Source: DAISWO01 sp036826295
GTDB taxonomy: Bacteria; Patescibacteriota; Saccharimonadia; Saccharimonadales; JAGQNJ01
Assembly (NCBI GenBank): GCA_036826295.1
Contig: DAISWO010000003.1
Span: 55,411-119,410 of the forward strand
Reading direction: 5' to 3'
DNA: 64,000 nt
Shown: piece after piece, positions 25,991 through 35,027 of the stretch
Numbering within the stretch: the stretch's first letter is position 1
How the letters are laid out: every line of letters starts with the position of its first letter
Position numbers and translations under genes: made by a program
The notes under the pieces: model-generated
Told to the model about the DNA's origin: nothing
The model's input: only the letters and a program-made list of their open reading frames with translations
The model's database searches: none

Positions 25991-26785
25991 CTATCTGACC
26001 TGAAATACAAACAACAACGTGAAAGCAATACCATTTTTCATCATGTGGAGCATTATTGGTGCGCCAAGCCCACCTGTCTTTTCTCTTAGATAAATTAATA
26101 CTAACGATAAAATGAAGGTATCTATCGCAGCAATCCACAATAATTCTGCCCCGCTACCAAATTGTAAGTGGGCTGCTGCAAACAAAACGCTAGTTATAAT
26201 AACCGCAGCCCATTTTGGGAATCCATTCTTTAGGCCAGTATAGAGAAACCCTCTTGCTAGAACCTCTTCTACGAAAGGTGCAGCCACCACTAGACTCAGA
26301 AAGACTAATAACAGAGATAGTCCCTGTTGTGCGGTGTCGAACCCGATTTGTTGTTCTTGCTCCAGGTTAACACCCGGAACGATTGCCTTAACAACAACAG
26401 TGACAACCGCAAAACTTAAAAAATATACCCCTAGCGCCAGTAGAGCGTATATAAAGTCAGTAATTTTAGGGAGTTTTAAGCCAAGGTATTTGAAATTTCG
26501 TTTTTTCCGCTTTAAAAGATAATTAAGCATTATTAGAACGAACAATTCAATCAAAATTATCAGGCCGAACTTTGCCCCGACTGTATCCAGCCACGCTTCT
26601 GATCTAGCTTTGTCCATGCCAAATATCGATGGAATCATCAATATTAATAATCCCCCAATCACTTGCGAGGTTAAAAATACACCTATGGTTAGGAAGACAG
26701 TCGGAACTGGCTTCCAAAAAACTGACTTTTCTGCTTTATCTTGATTGTTTTTAACTATCAACTTCTCCTGCGTCGTCTCGCTCAC
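25991..26785 (-). CDS. CPBP-family intramembrane metalloprotease
   Basis: The 264-residue multi-spanning membrane protein carries the CPBP (Abi/CAAX protease) motifs: FVEEVLARG (EExxxR) and FAAAHLQFG with its conserved histidine. Members cleave prenylated or other membrane substrates, or act in bacteriocin self-immunity. It starts directly after rseP and ends the operon before the terminator at 25857-25879. Confidence 0.88.
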   Translation of the reverse strand: MSETTQEKLIVKNNQDKAEKSVFWKPVPTVFLTIGVFLTSQVIGGLLILMIPSIFGMDKARSEAWLDTVGAKFGLIILIELFVLIMLNYLLKRKKRNFKYLGLKLPKITDFIYALLALGVYFLSFAVVTVVVKAIVPGVNLEQEQQIGFDTAQQGLSLLLVFLSLVVAAPFVEEVLARGFLYTGLKNGFPKWAAVIITSVLFAAAHLQFGSGAELLWIAAIDTFILSLVLIYLREKTGGLGAPIMLHMMKNGIAFTLLFVFQVR

Positions 26786-27904
26786 CTAAAAGAACCTCCT
26801 CACATCAATCACAGTAATAAGCACAAAAAGTATCATCAACGCCACAAAACCCACTCCATGAATCAAATCTTCTTTCTCTTTGGTCAGCGGTTTCTTCATT
26901 GCCCTATAAGCCAACGTTACAAAAAGCCTACCGCCATCAAGGGCTGGAATCGGTAGGATATTCATAATTGCTAGCGTTAGAGAGATTATCCCAATTATCA
27001 TCAGTATGAACCTGGTGCCTAGCAAACTCCCGTCCTTTAATATGACAAATATCCCTACTGGGCCCGCTACTTGTTGGGCGGCCTCTGATCCGTTGCCGGT
27101 GAAAATACTCGCAATTGCCGAACCTAACCCATTTAGGGTCATCCAAGTGAATTGTCCAGCTGAACCAACGGCCACGATTGGCGCCGACCATGTCGAACGT
27201 CGTAATTCATAAACCGTAGGTGTTATACCAAGATAACCTTTGGGATTATCAGTATTCTTTGACTCATCTACCTCTTCTGTAGACCTAAGCTGAACTTGAG
27301 CCATTTGTCGCTTGCCGGCACGCTCAAAACTTACATATGCACTTTGATCAGCTAATTTTTCGGTTTCATTAGGAAATTGCTCCACGTCTATAACCTCAAC
27401 AATAGTAGTTGGTGTTTTACCTACTCCGATAATTTTATCTTGCACTTTAAAACCTGCTTTTTCAGCAGGCGAGCCTGGTTCGACAACTGCAATTAACACA
27501 TCTTTACTAGAGACTATCGTGTCACTAGCAACACTAAACTGATTTTCAAATAATTTTGGCATACCGATCAGCGCTAGCACAAAGAATATTAATATAGCTG
27601 TTATTAGGTTCATGACTACCCCAGCAGTCATGATTTTCACTTTATTCCCTAAAGTAGCGGACCCATAACTCCCCTTATCAGTAGCCGAATCATTCTCTCC
27701 TTTAAGTCTTACGAATCCACCGAGTGGCAACAAATTTATACTAAGGAGCATCTTGCTCTTGAGTTTCTTGCCCCATACTTTCGGCGGGAATCCAATCCCA
27801 AACTCTTCTACAACCACACCACTTTTTCGGGCCGCATAATAATGTCCAAACTCGTGGACAATCACTAAACAAACAAACAAAAATATTCCTATTACTAACA
27901 GCAT
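26786..27904 (-). CDS. rseP: Site-2 intramembrane metalloprotease (RseP family)
   Basis: The 372-residue protein has the zinc motif HEFGH in the first membrane helix (about 17-21), one PDZ domain (about 130-210) and the C-terminal ILPIPALDGGRL motif that supplies the third zinc ligand. It cuts membrane-spanning anti-sigma factors or signal-peptide remnants. It overlaps uppS by 1 nt. The usual neighbours cdsA and dxr between uppS and rseP are absent. Confidence 0.95.
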   Translation of the reverse strand: MLLVIGIFLFVCLVIVHEFGHYYAARKSGVVVEEFGIGFPPKVWGKKLKSKMLLSINLLPLGGFVRLKGENDSATDKGSYGSATLGNKVKIMTAGVVMNLITAILIFFVLALIGMPKLFENQFSVASDTIVSSKDVLIAVVEPGSPAEKAGFKVQDKIIGVGKTPTTIVEVIDVEQFPNETEKLADQSAYVSFERAGKRQMAQVQLRSTEEVDESKNTDNPKGYLGITPTVYELRRSTWSAPIVAVGSAGQFTWMTLNGLGSAIASIFTGNGSEAAQQVAGPVGIFVILKDGSLLGTRFILMIIGIISLTLAIMNILPIPALDGGRLFVTLAYRAMKKPLTKEKEDLIHGVGFVALMILFVLITVIDVRRFF

Positions 27905-28599
27905 TATTTTCCGAACCTCCTTATGCGCCTTTTATAATCGTTTATAGCATCATTGAGGTCATTCTTATCAAAATCAGGCCAAAATTTGTCATTAAAAAAT
28001 AGTTCTGCATACGCAGCCTTATACAACATGAACCCACTCAGTCTTTTTTCACCTGAAGTCCTAATAATCATGTCCAGATTAGGGAAATCCCTTGAATACA
28101 ATAGTTGTTCAAAGTCTTCTTTACTTAGACGTTTACCATCTTTTTGATCATGATATTTGTTCACTGCATCAATAATCTCATTCTGACCACCGTAATTGAA
28201 GCACAAACCGACTGTAGCTACCGTATTATTTTTTGTTAGTTCTTCTGCTTTTTCTATAGCTAGTACCAATTTAGAGCTTAGTCTATCTCTTGAACCGACA
28301 AATATAACCTTTATATTATCCCCATGTAACTGGGCGACATCTTTCGTGGCGATTTTTAGTGCTAATTTCATTAAATAGCTAACTTCCTTCTCGCTTCTCT
28401 CCCAATTTTCAGTTGAAAACGCATAGGCAGAGATGTATTTTATTCCCTGATCTACAGCTTCTTTAATAATAGTTTTAAGGTTTTCATAACCTCTAGCGTG
28501 ACCCTGAAAGATTGGTAGACCGTTAGCTTTTGCCCAACGACGGTTTCCGTCCAATATTAGTCCGAGATGTTTTATTTCTACTGCATGTTCTTCGGTCAC
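27904..28599 (-). CDS. uppS: Isoprenyl (undecaprenyl) diphosphate synthase
   Basis: The 231-residue cis-prenyltransferase has the LDGNRRWAKANG motif with the catalytic aspartate, GHARGYENL and the IRTSGEKRLSGFMLY block. It makes the C55 lipid carrier for peptidoglycan and other envelope polymers. It starts 36 nt after frr within the translation operon. Confidence 0.96.
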   Translation of the reverse strand: MTEEHAVEIKHLGLILDGNRRWAKANGLPIFQGHARGYENLKTIIKEAVDQGIKYISAYAFSTENWERSEKEVSYLMKLALKIATKDVAQLHGDNIKVIFVGSRDRLSSKLVLAIEKAEELTKNNTVATVGLCFNYGGQNEIIDAVNKYHDQKDGKRLSKEDFEQLLYSRDFPNLDMIIRTSGEKRLSGFMLYKAAYAELFFNDKFWPDFDKNDLNDAINDYKRRIRRFGK

Positions 28600-28635
28600 T
28601 TAACTATTCCCCCTCTAAGGATTACTCGACAAAAA

Positions 28636-29199
28636 CTAAACAGTCATTATTTCTCGTTCTTTAGCTTTAACAGCTGATTCACACTGAGTTTTGTATCTTT
28701 GCATAATCTCATCAACCTGCTTTTCAAACCGACTAAATTCATCTTCTCCAATATCTTTATCTTTTTTAGCTCCTTCGGCTATTTCGCGAGCTTCATGACG
28801 GATATTTCTCATCCTAATCATTGCTTCTTCAGCTTTTGCCCCTAACTGCTTCACAATCTCTCTTCTACGCTCTTCATTAAGTGGCGGAATTGGAATCCTA
28901 ATTATCCTACCATCATCAGTCGGGTTAAAGCCTAGGCTTTGATTATCTCGAATTGCTTGAGATATCGACTGGATATTATTCGGGTCAAAAGGTGAAATTT
29001 GAAGTAATTGTGGTTCTGGGCACGATATTGTTGCCACTTGGATTAACGGCATGGGCGTTCCATACGCCTCCACCTTAACGCTATCTAGCATTGACGCATT
29101 CGCTCGTCCAGTCCTAACCTTTTTTAGCTCAATTTGTAGATGCTCAAACGCCTGTTTGAATTTTTGCTCAGTAGTAGTGAATAAGTCGTTAATATTCAT
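28636..29199 (-). CDS. frr: Ribosome recycling factor
   Basis: The 187-residue protein shows the RRF pattern: VRTGRANASMLDSVKVEAYGTPMPL, then IPIPPLNEERRREIVK and a C-terminal three-helix bundle. It splits post-termination ribosomes with EF-G. It follows tsf directly; pyrH, commonly between tsf and frr, is not here. Confidence 0.97.
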   Translation of the reverse strand: MNINDLFTTTEQKFKQAFEHLQIELKKVRTGRANASMLDSVKVEAYGTPMPLIQVATISCPEPQLLQISPFDPNNIQSISQAIRDNQSLGFNPTDDGRIIRIPIPPLNEERRREIVKQLGAKAEEAMIRMRNIRHEAREIAEGAKKDKDIGEDEFSRFEKQVDEIMQRYKTQCESAVKAKEREIMTV

Positions 29200-29236
29200 A
29201 TTTGTCTATACGTTTATTGTAATGCAATTTACGTTT

Positions 29237-29827
29237 TTACGATACTTCACCTATTTGCATACGAGAGAATCGCCTAACTATCAGATTCTCGCCAAGTTTT
29301 GCCCCATGTTCTTTTACATACTGGTCCACTGTAATTTCTGGGTTTTTTACGAATGGCTGTTCTAGCAAGCATTTTTCAGAAAAATATTTTTTCACCATTC
29401 CATCGGCAATTTTTTCTACCATATCAGTTGGTTTGCCGTCTAATTTAGCTTTTTCGCTGAATTCAGACTTCTGTTTATCAATCTCCTCTTTTGGAATATC
29501 ATCCATCGAAACATACATAGGCGCGGATGCAGCAACATGCATACAAACGTCCTTAACAAGGTTCGTAAACAATTCATTCCTGGCTACAAAATCAGTCTCG
29601 CAGTTTAGTTCAACCAAAACACCGATTCGACTATCGTGGTTATATGTCCCAATAACTCCGGCGCGGGCTTCTCTCTCACCCCTCTTTTCAGCCTTTGTGA
29701 GGCCTTTTTTTCGCATTGCCTTCAAGGCTACTTCAAAGTCACCATTAGCCTCAACTAATGCTTTCTTTGCATCAGTTATGCCAACACCTGTTAATTCTCG
29801 TAGTCGTTTAATCTCTTTAATGTCCAC
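29237..29827 (-). CDS. tsf: Elongation factor Ts
   Basis: The 196-residue short-form EF-Ts has the N-terminal UBA-like domain (LRELTGVGITDAKKALVEANGD) and the core NCETDFVARNELF. It exchanges GDP for GTP on EF-Tu. It lies 3 nt after rpsB. Confidence 0.97.
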   Translation of the reverse strand: MDIKEIKRLRELTGVGITDAKKALVEANGDFEVALKAMRKKGLTKAEKRGEREARAGVIGTYNHDSRIGVLVELNCETDFVARNELFTNLVKDVCMHVAASAPMYVSMDDIPKEEIDKQKSEFSEKAKLDGKPTDMVEKIADGMVKKYFSEKCLLEQPFVKNPEITVDQYVKEHGAKLGENLIVRRFSRMQIGEVS

Positions 29828-29830
29828 TGT

Positions 29831-30565
29831 CTACTCCTCCTTCTTGTCGTCTTCAGCTTTTACTTCAGTTTTTTGTTTAGATTTTCCACTATTTATTGAC
29901 GCAGTTAACAATTCTCCGATTAAATCGTGAGTTTTCTTTGAATCATCATTGCAAGGTATAGGCCAATCAACTAATGATGGGTCAACGTTAGTGTCAACAA
30001 TAGCGACAACTGGAACACCTAGCTTTCTCGCCTCTTTAATAGCATTGTCATCATGCAGGGCATCAAAAACAAAAACTACATTTGGTTTTGCTGGCATAGC
30101 TTTAATACCGCCATACATCCAATTCATATGATCAATCTCTTCTTGTACCCTCTGGAGCTCAAGTTTGTTATATCGGGCCGCAAATTGGCCTGACTGCATT
30201 TTTTCTTCTAAATCTTTTAGGTACTTAATTCGACCTTGAATGGTCTTACCGTTAGTCAGCATGCCGCCAATCCATCTGTTAACCACGTATGGCGAGCTTG
30301 TTTCATCAGCAGCCTTACGAGCAGCCTCTTGTGCTTGCTTCTTGGTACCAACAATTAACACGGTCTTGTTCTGAGCCACTGTTTGTTCTACGAAATCCAA
30401 TGCTAATGTCAGATTATCTGCCGTTTGCACTAGATCAATGATATGAATTCCACCGCGCTTGCTGTGAATATATGGTGCCATTTTTGGATGCCACCGACTA
30501 GTTTTGTGCCCAAAGTGCGCACCGGCCTCTAACAGCTTCTTAATATCTACATCGTTTGATGCCAT
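29831..30565 (-). CDS. rpsB: 30S ribosomal protein S2
   Basis: The 244-residue protein shows the full S2 pattern: AGAHFGHKTSRWHPKM at the N-terminus, NRWIGGMLTN and PNVVFVFDALHDDNAIKEA, with a Lys/Glu-rich tail. It begins the rpsB-tsf-frr-uppS-rseP-CPBP operon. An AGAAAGGA site precedes the ATG by 9 nt, within a leader of perhaps 100 nt. Confidence 0.98.
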   Translation of the reverse strand: MASNDVDIKKLLEAGAHFGHKTSRWHPKMAPYIHSKRGGIHIIDLVQTADNLTLALDFVEQTVAQNKTVLIVGTKKQAQEAARKAADETSSPYVVNRWIGGMLTNGKTIQGRIKYLKDLEEKMQSGQFAARYNKLELQRVQEEIDHMNWMYGGIKAMPAKPNVVFVFDALHDDNAIKEARKLGVPVVAIVDTNVDPSLVDWPIPCNDDSKKTHDLIGELLTASINSGKSKQKTEVKAEDDKKEE

Positions 30566-30709
30566 TTAATATAATCCTTTCTCTTCGGTAGAGCTTCTCA
30601 AAAAAATCACAAGAGATCATTTTAAGAGAGGATTTGTTACACTACCTGATTAATAATGATGTACCTATACTATCATGTATATGATATTTGTCTATAACAC
30701 ATATCTCTG

Positions 30710-30738
30710 TTGACTCCTAGCTAACAGATGTGTATACT
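30710..30738 (+). promoter_or_regulatory. rpmE2 promoter
   Basis: TTGACT (30710-30715), exactly 17 bp, TATACT (30733-30738). The predicted start near 30745 leaves a leader of about 6 nt before the ATG at 30751. Confidence 0.75.
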
Positions 30739-30750
30739 TTGGCTTTGATT

Positions 30751-31116
30751 ATGAAAAAAGATCTACACCCAAAGAATTATCGGACTGTCGTATTTCAAGA
30801 CCTGAATAACGACTGGTCTTTACTGACCCGCTCAACAGTTGACTCTGAAGAAACAATCAAATGGGAAGACGGTAACGAGTACCCTCTAGTAAAAGTGCAT
30901 ATTAGTAGCGCTTCTCACCCATTCTTTACTGGGCAAGAAAAACTTGTCGACGTTGAAGGTCGAGTAGACCGCTTTAAAGCCCGAAAAGATGCTGCTGAAA
31001 AAGCCAAAGCTGAAAAACTAGCTAGCTTGAAAAAATCAAAGCCAAAAACTACTGTAAAAAAAGAAGCTCCGGTAAAGCTCGAAGCTACTGCTCAGTCAAA
31101 AACTCCCGACAACTAG
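30751..31116 (+). CDS. rpmE2: 50S ribosomal protein L31, type B, with C-terminal extension
   Basis: The ATG at 30751 gives a protein beginning MKKDLHPKNYRTVVFQD, the L31 type B start. The RSTVDSEETIKWEDGNEYPL and SSASHPFFTGQEKLVD blocks follow. The zinc-binding cysteines of type A L31 are absent, so it does not need zinc. A Lys/Ala-rich tail of about 40 residues extends beyond the usual end. The upstream in-frame GTG at 30730 lies before the predicted transcription start and is rejected. Confidence 0.93.
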   Translation: MKKDLHPKNYRTVVFQDLNNDWSLLTRSTVDSEETIKWEDGNEYPLVKVHISSASHPFFTGQEKLVDVEGRVDRFKARKDAAEKAKAEKLASLKKSKPKTTVKKEAPVKLEATAQSKTPDN

Positions 31117-31196
31117 CGCCTCGACTTTTAATTAAACAGTTTTAGCTATACGCATAAGCTGTTTTTCTTTTATACTAATAACTAACGAGATAAATT

Positions 31197-32255
31197 ATGG
31201 ATACAAAACGACAAGAGCTACAGACTGAACTAGACAACATCAAAAAGCGCCTGGAAGACCCAGATATTTATAAATCAAAGGATTATCCCGCCCTCGCAAA
31301 ACGACAAAGCGATATCGAGCAGATTCTCGACCTATTCGCTCTAAAAGACAAAATCCTTAAACAATTATCTGATTCCAAAAATATGACAGATAATGGCGAT
31401 TCAGAGCTTGCTGATCTGATCATTCAAGAGAAGAGTGAGCTAAATGAGAAGCTAGAATCAATCGATCAGCAACTTCATGACGCTTTAATCCCAAAAGACC
31501 CTAATGACCATCGCGATGCAATCATCGAAATACGTGGAGCAGCTGGTGGTGATGAATCAAGTTTATTCGCTGGCGACCTATTCAAGATGTACAGTCGTTG
31601 GGCCGAAAATCACAATTACAAGATTGAGCTTTTGAGTGAAAGCCCTAATGAAGTCGGCGGGTTTAAGGAAGTAATTTTTGCACTAGTTGGTCCAGATGCC
31701 TATAAAAACCTAAAGTTTGAAGCTGGTGTTCACCGTGTGCAAAGAGTGCCGGAGACTGAGAGCCAAGGCAGAATTCATACCAGCACAGTAACCGTCGCCG
31801 TGTTGCCTGAAGCCGAAGAACAAGACGTCGAAATTAGCCCTCAAGATCTTAGAATCGATACTTACCGCTCAAGTGGTCATGGCGGACAAAGTGTAAACAC
31901 TACTGACTCTGCTATAAGAATTACTCATATCCCCACAGGTCTAGTCGTTACCTGCCAAGACGAAAAATCGCAAATAAAAAACAAGGATAAAGCTATGGGG
32001 GTACTGAGATCAAGACTGCTTGCCTTGCAGATTGAAAAAGAGCAGGCCGAACTAAGCGACAAAAGAAAAGCGTTAATCGGTTCTGGTGATAGAAGCGAAA
32101 AAATTAGAACTTATAACTTCCCTCAAGATCGAATAACAGATCACCGGATTAATTACTCGAGGAGCAATATCCCTGGTGCCTTGACCGGAGATATAGACGA
32201 TATCATCCGAGAACTCCAAACATATGAACAAAAACTCTTATCAGACAACTCTTGA
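31197..32255 (+). CDS. prfA: Peptide chain release factor 1
   Basis: The 352-residue RF1 has a helical N-terminal domain, the GGQ catalytic motif in SSGHGGQSVNTTDSAIRITH, and a codon-recognition domain consistent with UAA/UAG reading. A TATACT -10 lies at 31171-31176. Its end overlaps the start of prmC, which modifies RF1 and RF2. Confidence 0.97.
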   Translation: MDTKRQELQTELDNIKKRLEDPDIYKSKDYPALAKRQSDIEQILDLFALKDKILKQLSDSKNMTDNGDSELADLIIQEKSELNEKLESIDQQLHDALIPKDPNDHRDAIIEIRGAAGGDESSLFAGDLFKMYSRWAENHNYKIELLSESPNEVGGFKEVIFALVGPDAYKNLKFEAGVHRVQRVPETESQGRIHTSTVTVAVLPEAEEQDVEISPQDLRIDTYRSSGHGGQSVNTTDSAIRITHIPTGLVVTCQDEKSQIKNKDKAMGVLRSRLLALQIEKEQAELSDKRKALIGSGDRSEKIRTYNFPQDRITDHRINYSRSNIPGALTGDIDDIIRELQTYEQKLLSDNS

Positions 32256-33054
32256 AAAAGCTTTAAGTAGCAGTGAGTTAGCGCTAAAAAGTACTCTGCC
32301 AGACTCGGCTAGACTAGATTGTCAACTAATCACTGCCCATGTCTTAGGCAAGCCTCGATCTTGGGTAATATCTCATGGTGATTTTGTGCTCTCCACGCCT
32401 CAAATACGGCAGATTGAAAGACTTACAAAACTTCGTCAAGAAAATACCCCAATCGCCTACATTTTAAACGAGAAAGAATTTTATCGAAGGAAATTCTACT
32501 GTGACGACCGAGCTTTAATCCCAAGACCTGAAAGCGAACAAATTATATCCAGCATGTTAGATATCCTACCCAAGACACCACTGTCAATTATCGATGTGGG
32601 GTGTGGCTCGGGGGTGCTAGGAATAACTGCAAAATTAGAAAATCCGAACTGGCAACTAACTCTATCGGATATTTCCAAGCAAGCAATCGATGTTGCCACC
32701 CGTAATGTTAAAAATTTTGGATTATCATCTAATGTTTCTATTATCCAATACGATTTACTACCCACCGATAAATATTATGACGTCGTTATCGCGAATTTGC
32801 CGTATGTGCCTACTAATCTTATCGGTAAATCAGATATTAGTTTCGAACCTAAAATGGCTCTGTTTGCTGGCGAGGATGGACTAGATTCTTACAGGCAATT
32901 GTTCGCCCAATTGCAGAGCAGAAGAGACCGTCCCACATTCCTTTTCATCGAATCACATTCGGATCAGCAAGCTGAACTGATTAACATGGCTCAATCGTGT
33001 AGATATAGTCTAATAAAAAAGACAAAGTTTACGCTAGCGCTCAAGCAAAATTAG
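32224..33054 (+). CDS. prmC: Release factor glutamine methyltransferase
   Basis: PrmC methylates the GGQ glutamine of RF1 and RF2. The 276-residue protein has the N-terminal helical domain, RPESE motif, SAM motif I DVGCGSGVLG and active-site IANLPYVPTN. The usual NPPY is NLPY here, a form also used by rRNA adenine dimethylases, so activity is still plausible. It overlaps prfA by 32 nt, the classic prfA-prmC pair. Confidence 0.94.
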   Translation: MNKNSYQTTLEKALSSSELALKSTLPDSARLDCQLITAHVLGKPRSWVISHGDFVLSTPQIRQIERLTKLRQENTPIAYILNEKEFYRRKFYCDDRALIPRPESEQIISSMLDILPKTPLSIIDVGCGSGVLGITAKLENPNWQLTLSDISKQAIDVATRNVKNFGLSSNVSIIQYDLLPTDKYYDVVIANLPYVPTNLIGKSDISFEPKMALFAGEDGLDSYRQLFAQLQSRRDRPTFLFIESHSDQQAELINMAQSCRYSLIKKTKFTLALKQN

Positions 33055-33061
33055 TTGCTTG

Positions 33062-34249
33062 CTAGTTCTTGAGCTCTTCTAATTTTACGTCTACACTTTT
33101 TTCTTGACCATCCCGAACATAAGTAACTTTAACCGTATCTCCAACCGAATACCTGCTAATCATAGATGAAAGATTATTTTTTTCATCTATTTTTTCGTCA
33201 TTTATAGCAACAATTATATCCCCATTTGTTAGTCCAGCGCCGTCAGCAGGCGAACCTTGCACTACACCATTATCGCCATTACCACCTTGAATATAAGCAC
33301 CTTCCGTTCGATCGAGTTGGAGTTCTTTCGCTGTTTCTTTGTCTAGTTGCAAGTAACGCACGCCTAGATATGGCCTTAGTAGCCTTCCGTTTTTTAATAC
33401 CCCATCTATCAAACCTTTGACATCATTAATCGGGATAGCAAATCCAATATTCTCAGCTCCTCCACCAGCTACTGCTGTATTTATACCAACAACATTTCCA
33501 TCCGCATTAACTAAAGGTCCGCCAGAATTGCCTTGGTTAATTGCCGCGTCTGTTTGAAAAAGATTCTGTAGGCTCTCCACTCCACCGCCATCTCCTTCAG
33601 CCTGAACAGATCTCCCATAGCCAGAGATGATCCCTGATGTTACGGTATTTTGAAACTGTCCTAACGCGTTACCGATGGCAATTGACATGTCGCCTACTCT
33701 CATATTGCTTGAATCACCTAAAGTTACCGGTTTTAACTTTACGCCTTTGGTATCTTCAATCTTCAAAAACGCAATATCTAGAGTATCACCACTTGATGTT
33801 TTTCCAACAACAGAAACATTGTCGTAAACAGTTCCATCCGACAATACTACGCTTACTTTTGATGTTCCGCTAGGAATAACATGACGGTTAGTAACTATAT
33901 ATCCGTCTTGACTAATAATGAACCCCGTCCCCGCACTCTGTTGCTCAAGCTCCTCGGAACCACCAAACGAATCAGTAGCATTCTCGACACTAATAACATT
34001 AACACTGACAACACTCGGTCCGACGGTTTTGGCTATAAAGCTAATCAACTCACTTTGACTTGAAATAGTCTGACGACCTTGATTGGCCTGTGAACTAAAT
34101 GAGTTAGGGTTATTTGAATACGACCGTGCGCCAAGCCCCCCCCCCAAGAAGCCTATGACTAAAACTAGCAGCCCCTGGCGTAACTTTTTTACCGCCATGA
34201 CTTTTTTGGGCTCTACGGGTTTACTATTCGATATATCTGTTTTGCTCAC
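33062..34249 (-). CDS. htrA: HtrA-like serine protease (S1C) with PDZ domain
   Basis: The 395-residue protein has a membrane anchor (about 25-45), a trypsin-like domain with the catalytic His in VTNRHV, Asp in DTLDIAFLK and Ser in GNSGGPL, and one C-terminal PDZ domain (about 300-390). It degrades or refolds misfolded proteins outside the membrane. A run of ten guanines in the coding strand (34136-34145) encodes LGGGLG at the end of the anchor and could slip to shift the frame. It converges with prmC. Confidence 0.95.
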   Translation of the reverse strand: MSKTDISNSKPVEPKKVMAVKKLRQGLLVLVIGFLGGGLGARSYSNNPNSFSSQANQGRQTISSQSELISFIAKTVGPSVVSVNVISVENATDSFGGSEELEQQSAGTGFIISQDGYIVTNRHVIPSGTSKVSVVLSDGTVYDNVSVVGKTSSGDTLDIAFLKIEDTKGVKLKPVTLGDSSNMRVGDMSIAIGNALGQFQNTVTSGIISGYGRSVQAEGDGGGVESLQNLFQTDAAINQGNSGGPLVNADGNVVGINTAVAGGGAENIGFAIPINDVKGLIDGVLKNGRLLRPYLGVRYLQLDKETAKELQLDRTEGAYIQGGNGDNGVVQGSPADGAGLTNGDIIVAINDEKIDEKNNLSSMISRYSVGDTVKVTYVRDGQEKSVDVKLEELKN

Positions 34250-34277
34250 TTATACATCCCTCCCTTCATAATTCATG

Positions 34278-35027
34278 TTAAATAACTGTATCTGACCACT
34301 GTGAAAATGCTAATACTACTACTACCACTGCAATCATAATAAATACTATTTGTCGTGATACTAGTTTGGTTAATCTTCCGTCCTGAATCAAGTAATACAA
34401 GGTTCCCATGCCAAAACCCAAAACATTTAGAAGTAAGACAGGCTGGGCAACTATTCCATAAAATATTAGCCAGTGTCCCAGTAGCCAAGCTAAAGCTCCG
34501 GCAAAAAATGCCCAATAATCACCTAAAAATCTACCGTAAGAATCATCAAAGCTACTAAAAAAGTGCCTGGCGCAGAAATAACAGATAACCCAGGTTCCTA
34601 GAACTAGGACAATCAAGGGTTCGCCACCCCATTTTGTATAAAGGGCCATTAGCCCTAATAATTGTGCTACTAGTGCCTGCGCACTCATGCCGTATATTGT
34701 ATTACTGGGTTTTATTAATAAAAGCCATACGGCGTATGATAATGTCCAGATCAACTGCCAGACAACTGAATTTGTTTGAGACATAAATATTACAAATGAA
34801 ATACCTGCAATCATATCTACTGCATTAGCTCTAATGTATGCTGGCCAATGCCTTGGCCTAACTGCTAACATTCTCCATTTGCTTAACAAGACCAAAATTA
34901 TCGCTAACTGAACTAAATTGATCCTGACGAAAACGTAGACCAGTAGTGGCAAAGCTATTGTGAAAAGCACATGAAAGATACTAGAGAAGCCACTTGCAGG
35001 TCTAATTTTCTGGAATTTTGCTTTCAT
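34278..35027 (-). CDS. Multi-spanning membrane protein of unknown function
   Basis: The 249-residue protein has about seven hydrophobic segments covering almost the whole length, with short polar loops and no recognisable motif, cysteine pair or charged active site. It overlaps the end of the LCP gene by 4 nt (ATGA), so it is translated from the same mRNA and may work with envelope polymer attachment. I do not recognise the family. Confidence 0.75.
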   Translation of the reverse strand: MKAKFQKIRPASGFSSIFHVLFTIALPLLVYVFVRINLVQLAIILVLLSKWRMLAVRPRHWPAYIRANAVDMIAGISFVIFMSQTNSVVWQLIWTLSYAVWLLLIKPSNTIYGMSAQALVAQLLGLMALYTKWGGEPLIVLVLGTWVICYFCARHFFSSFDDSYGRFLGDYWAFFAGALAWLLGHWLIFYGIVAQPVLLLNVLGFGMGTLYYLIQDGRLTKLVSRQIVFIMIAVVVVVLAFSQWSDTVI

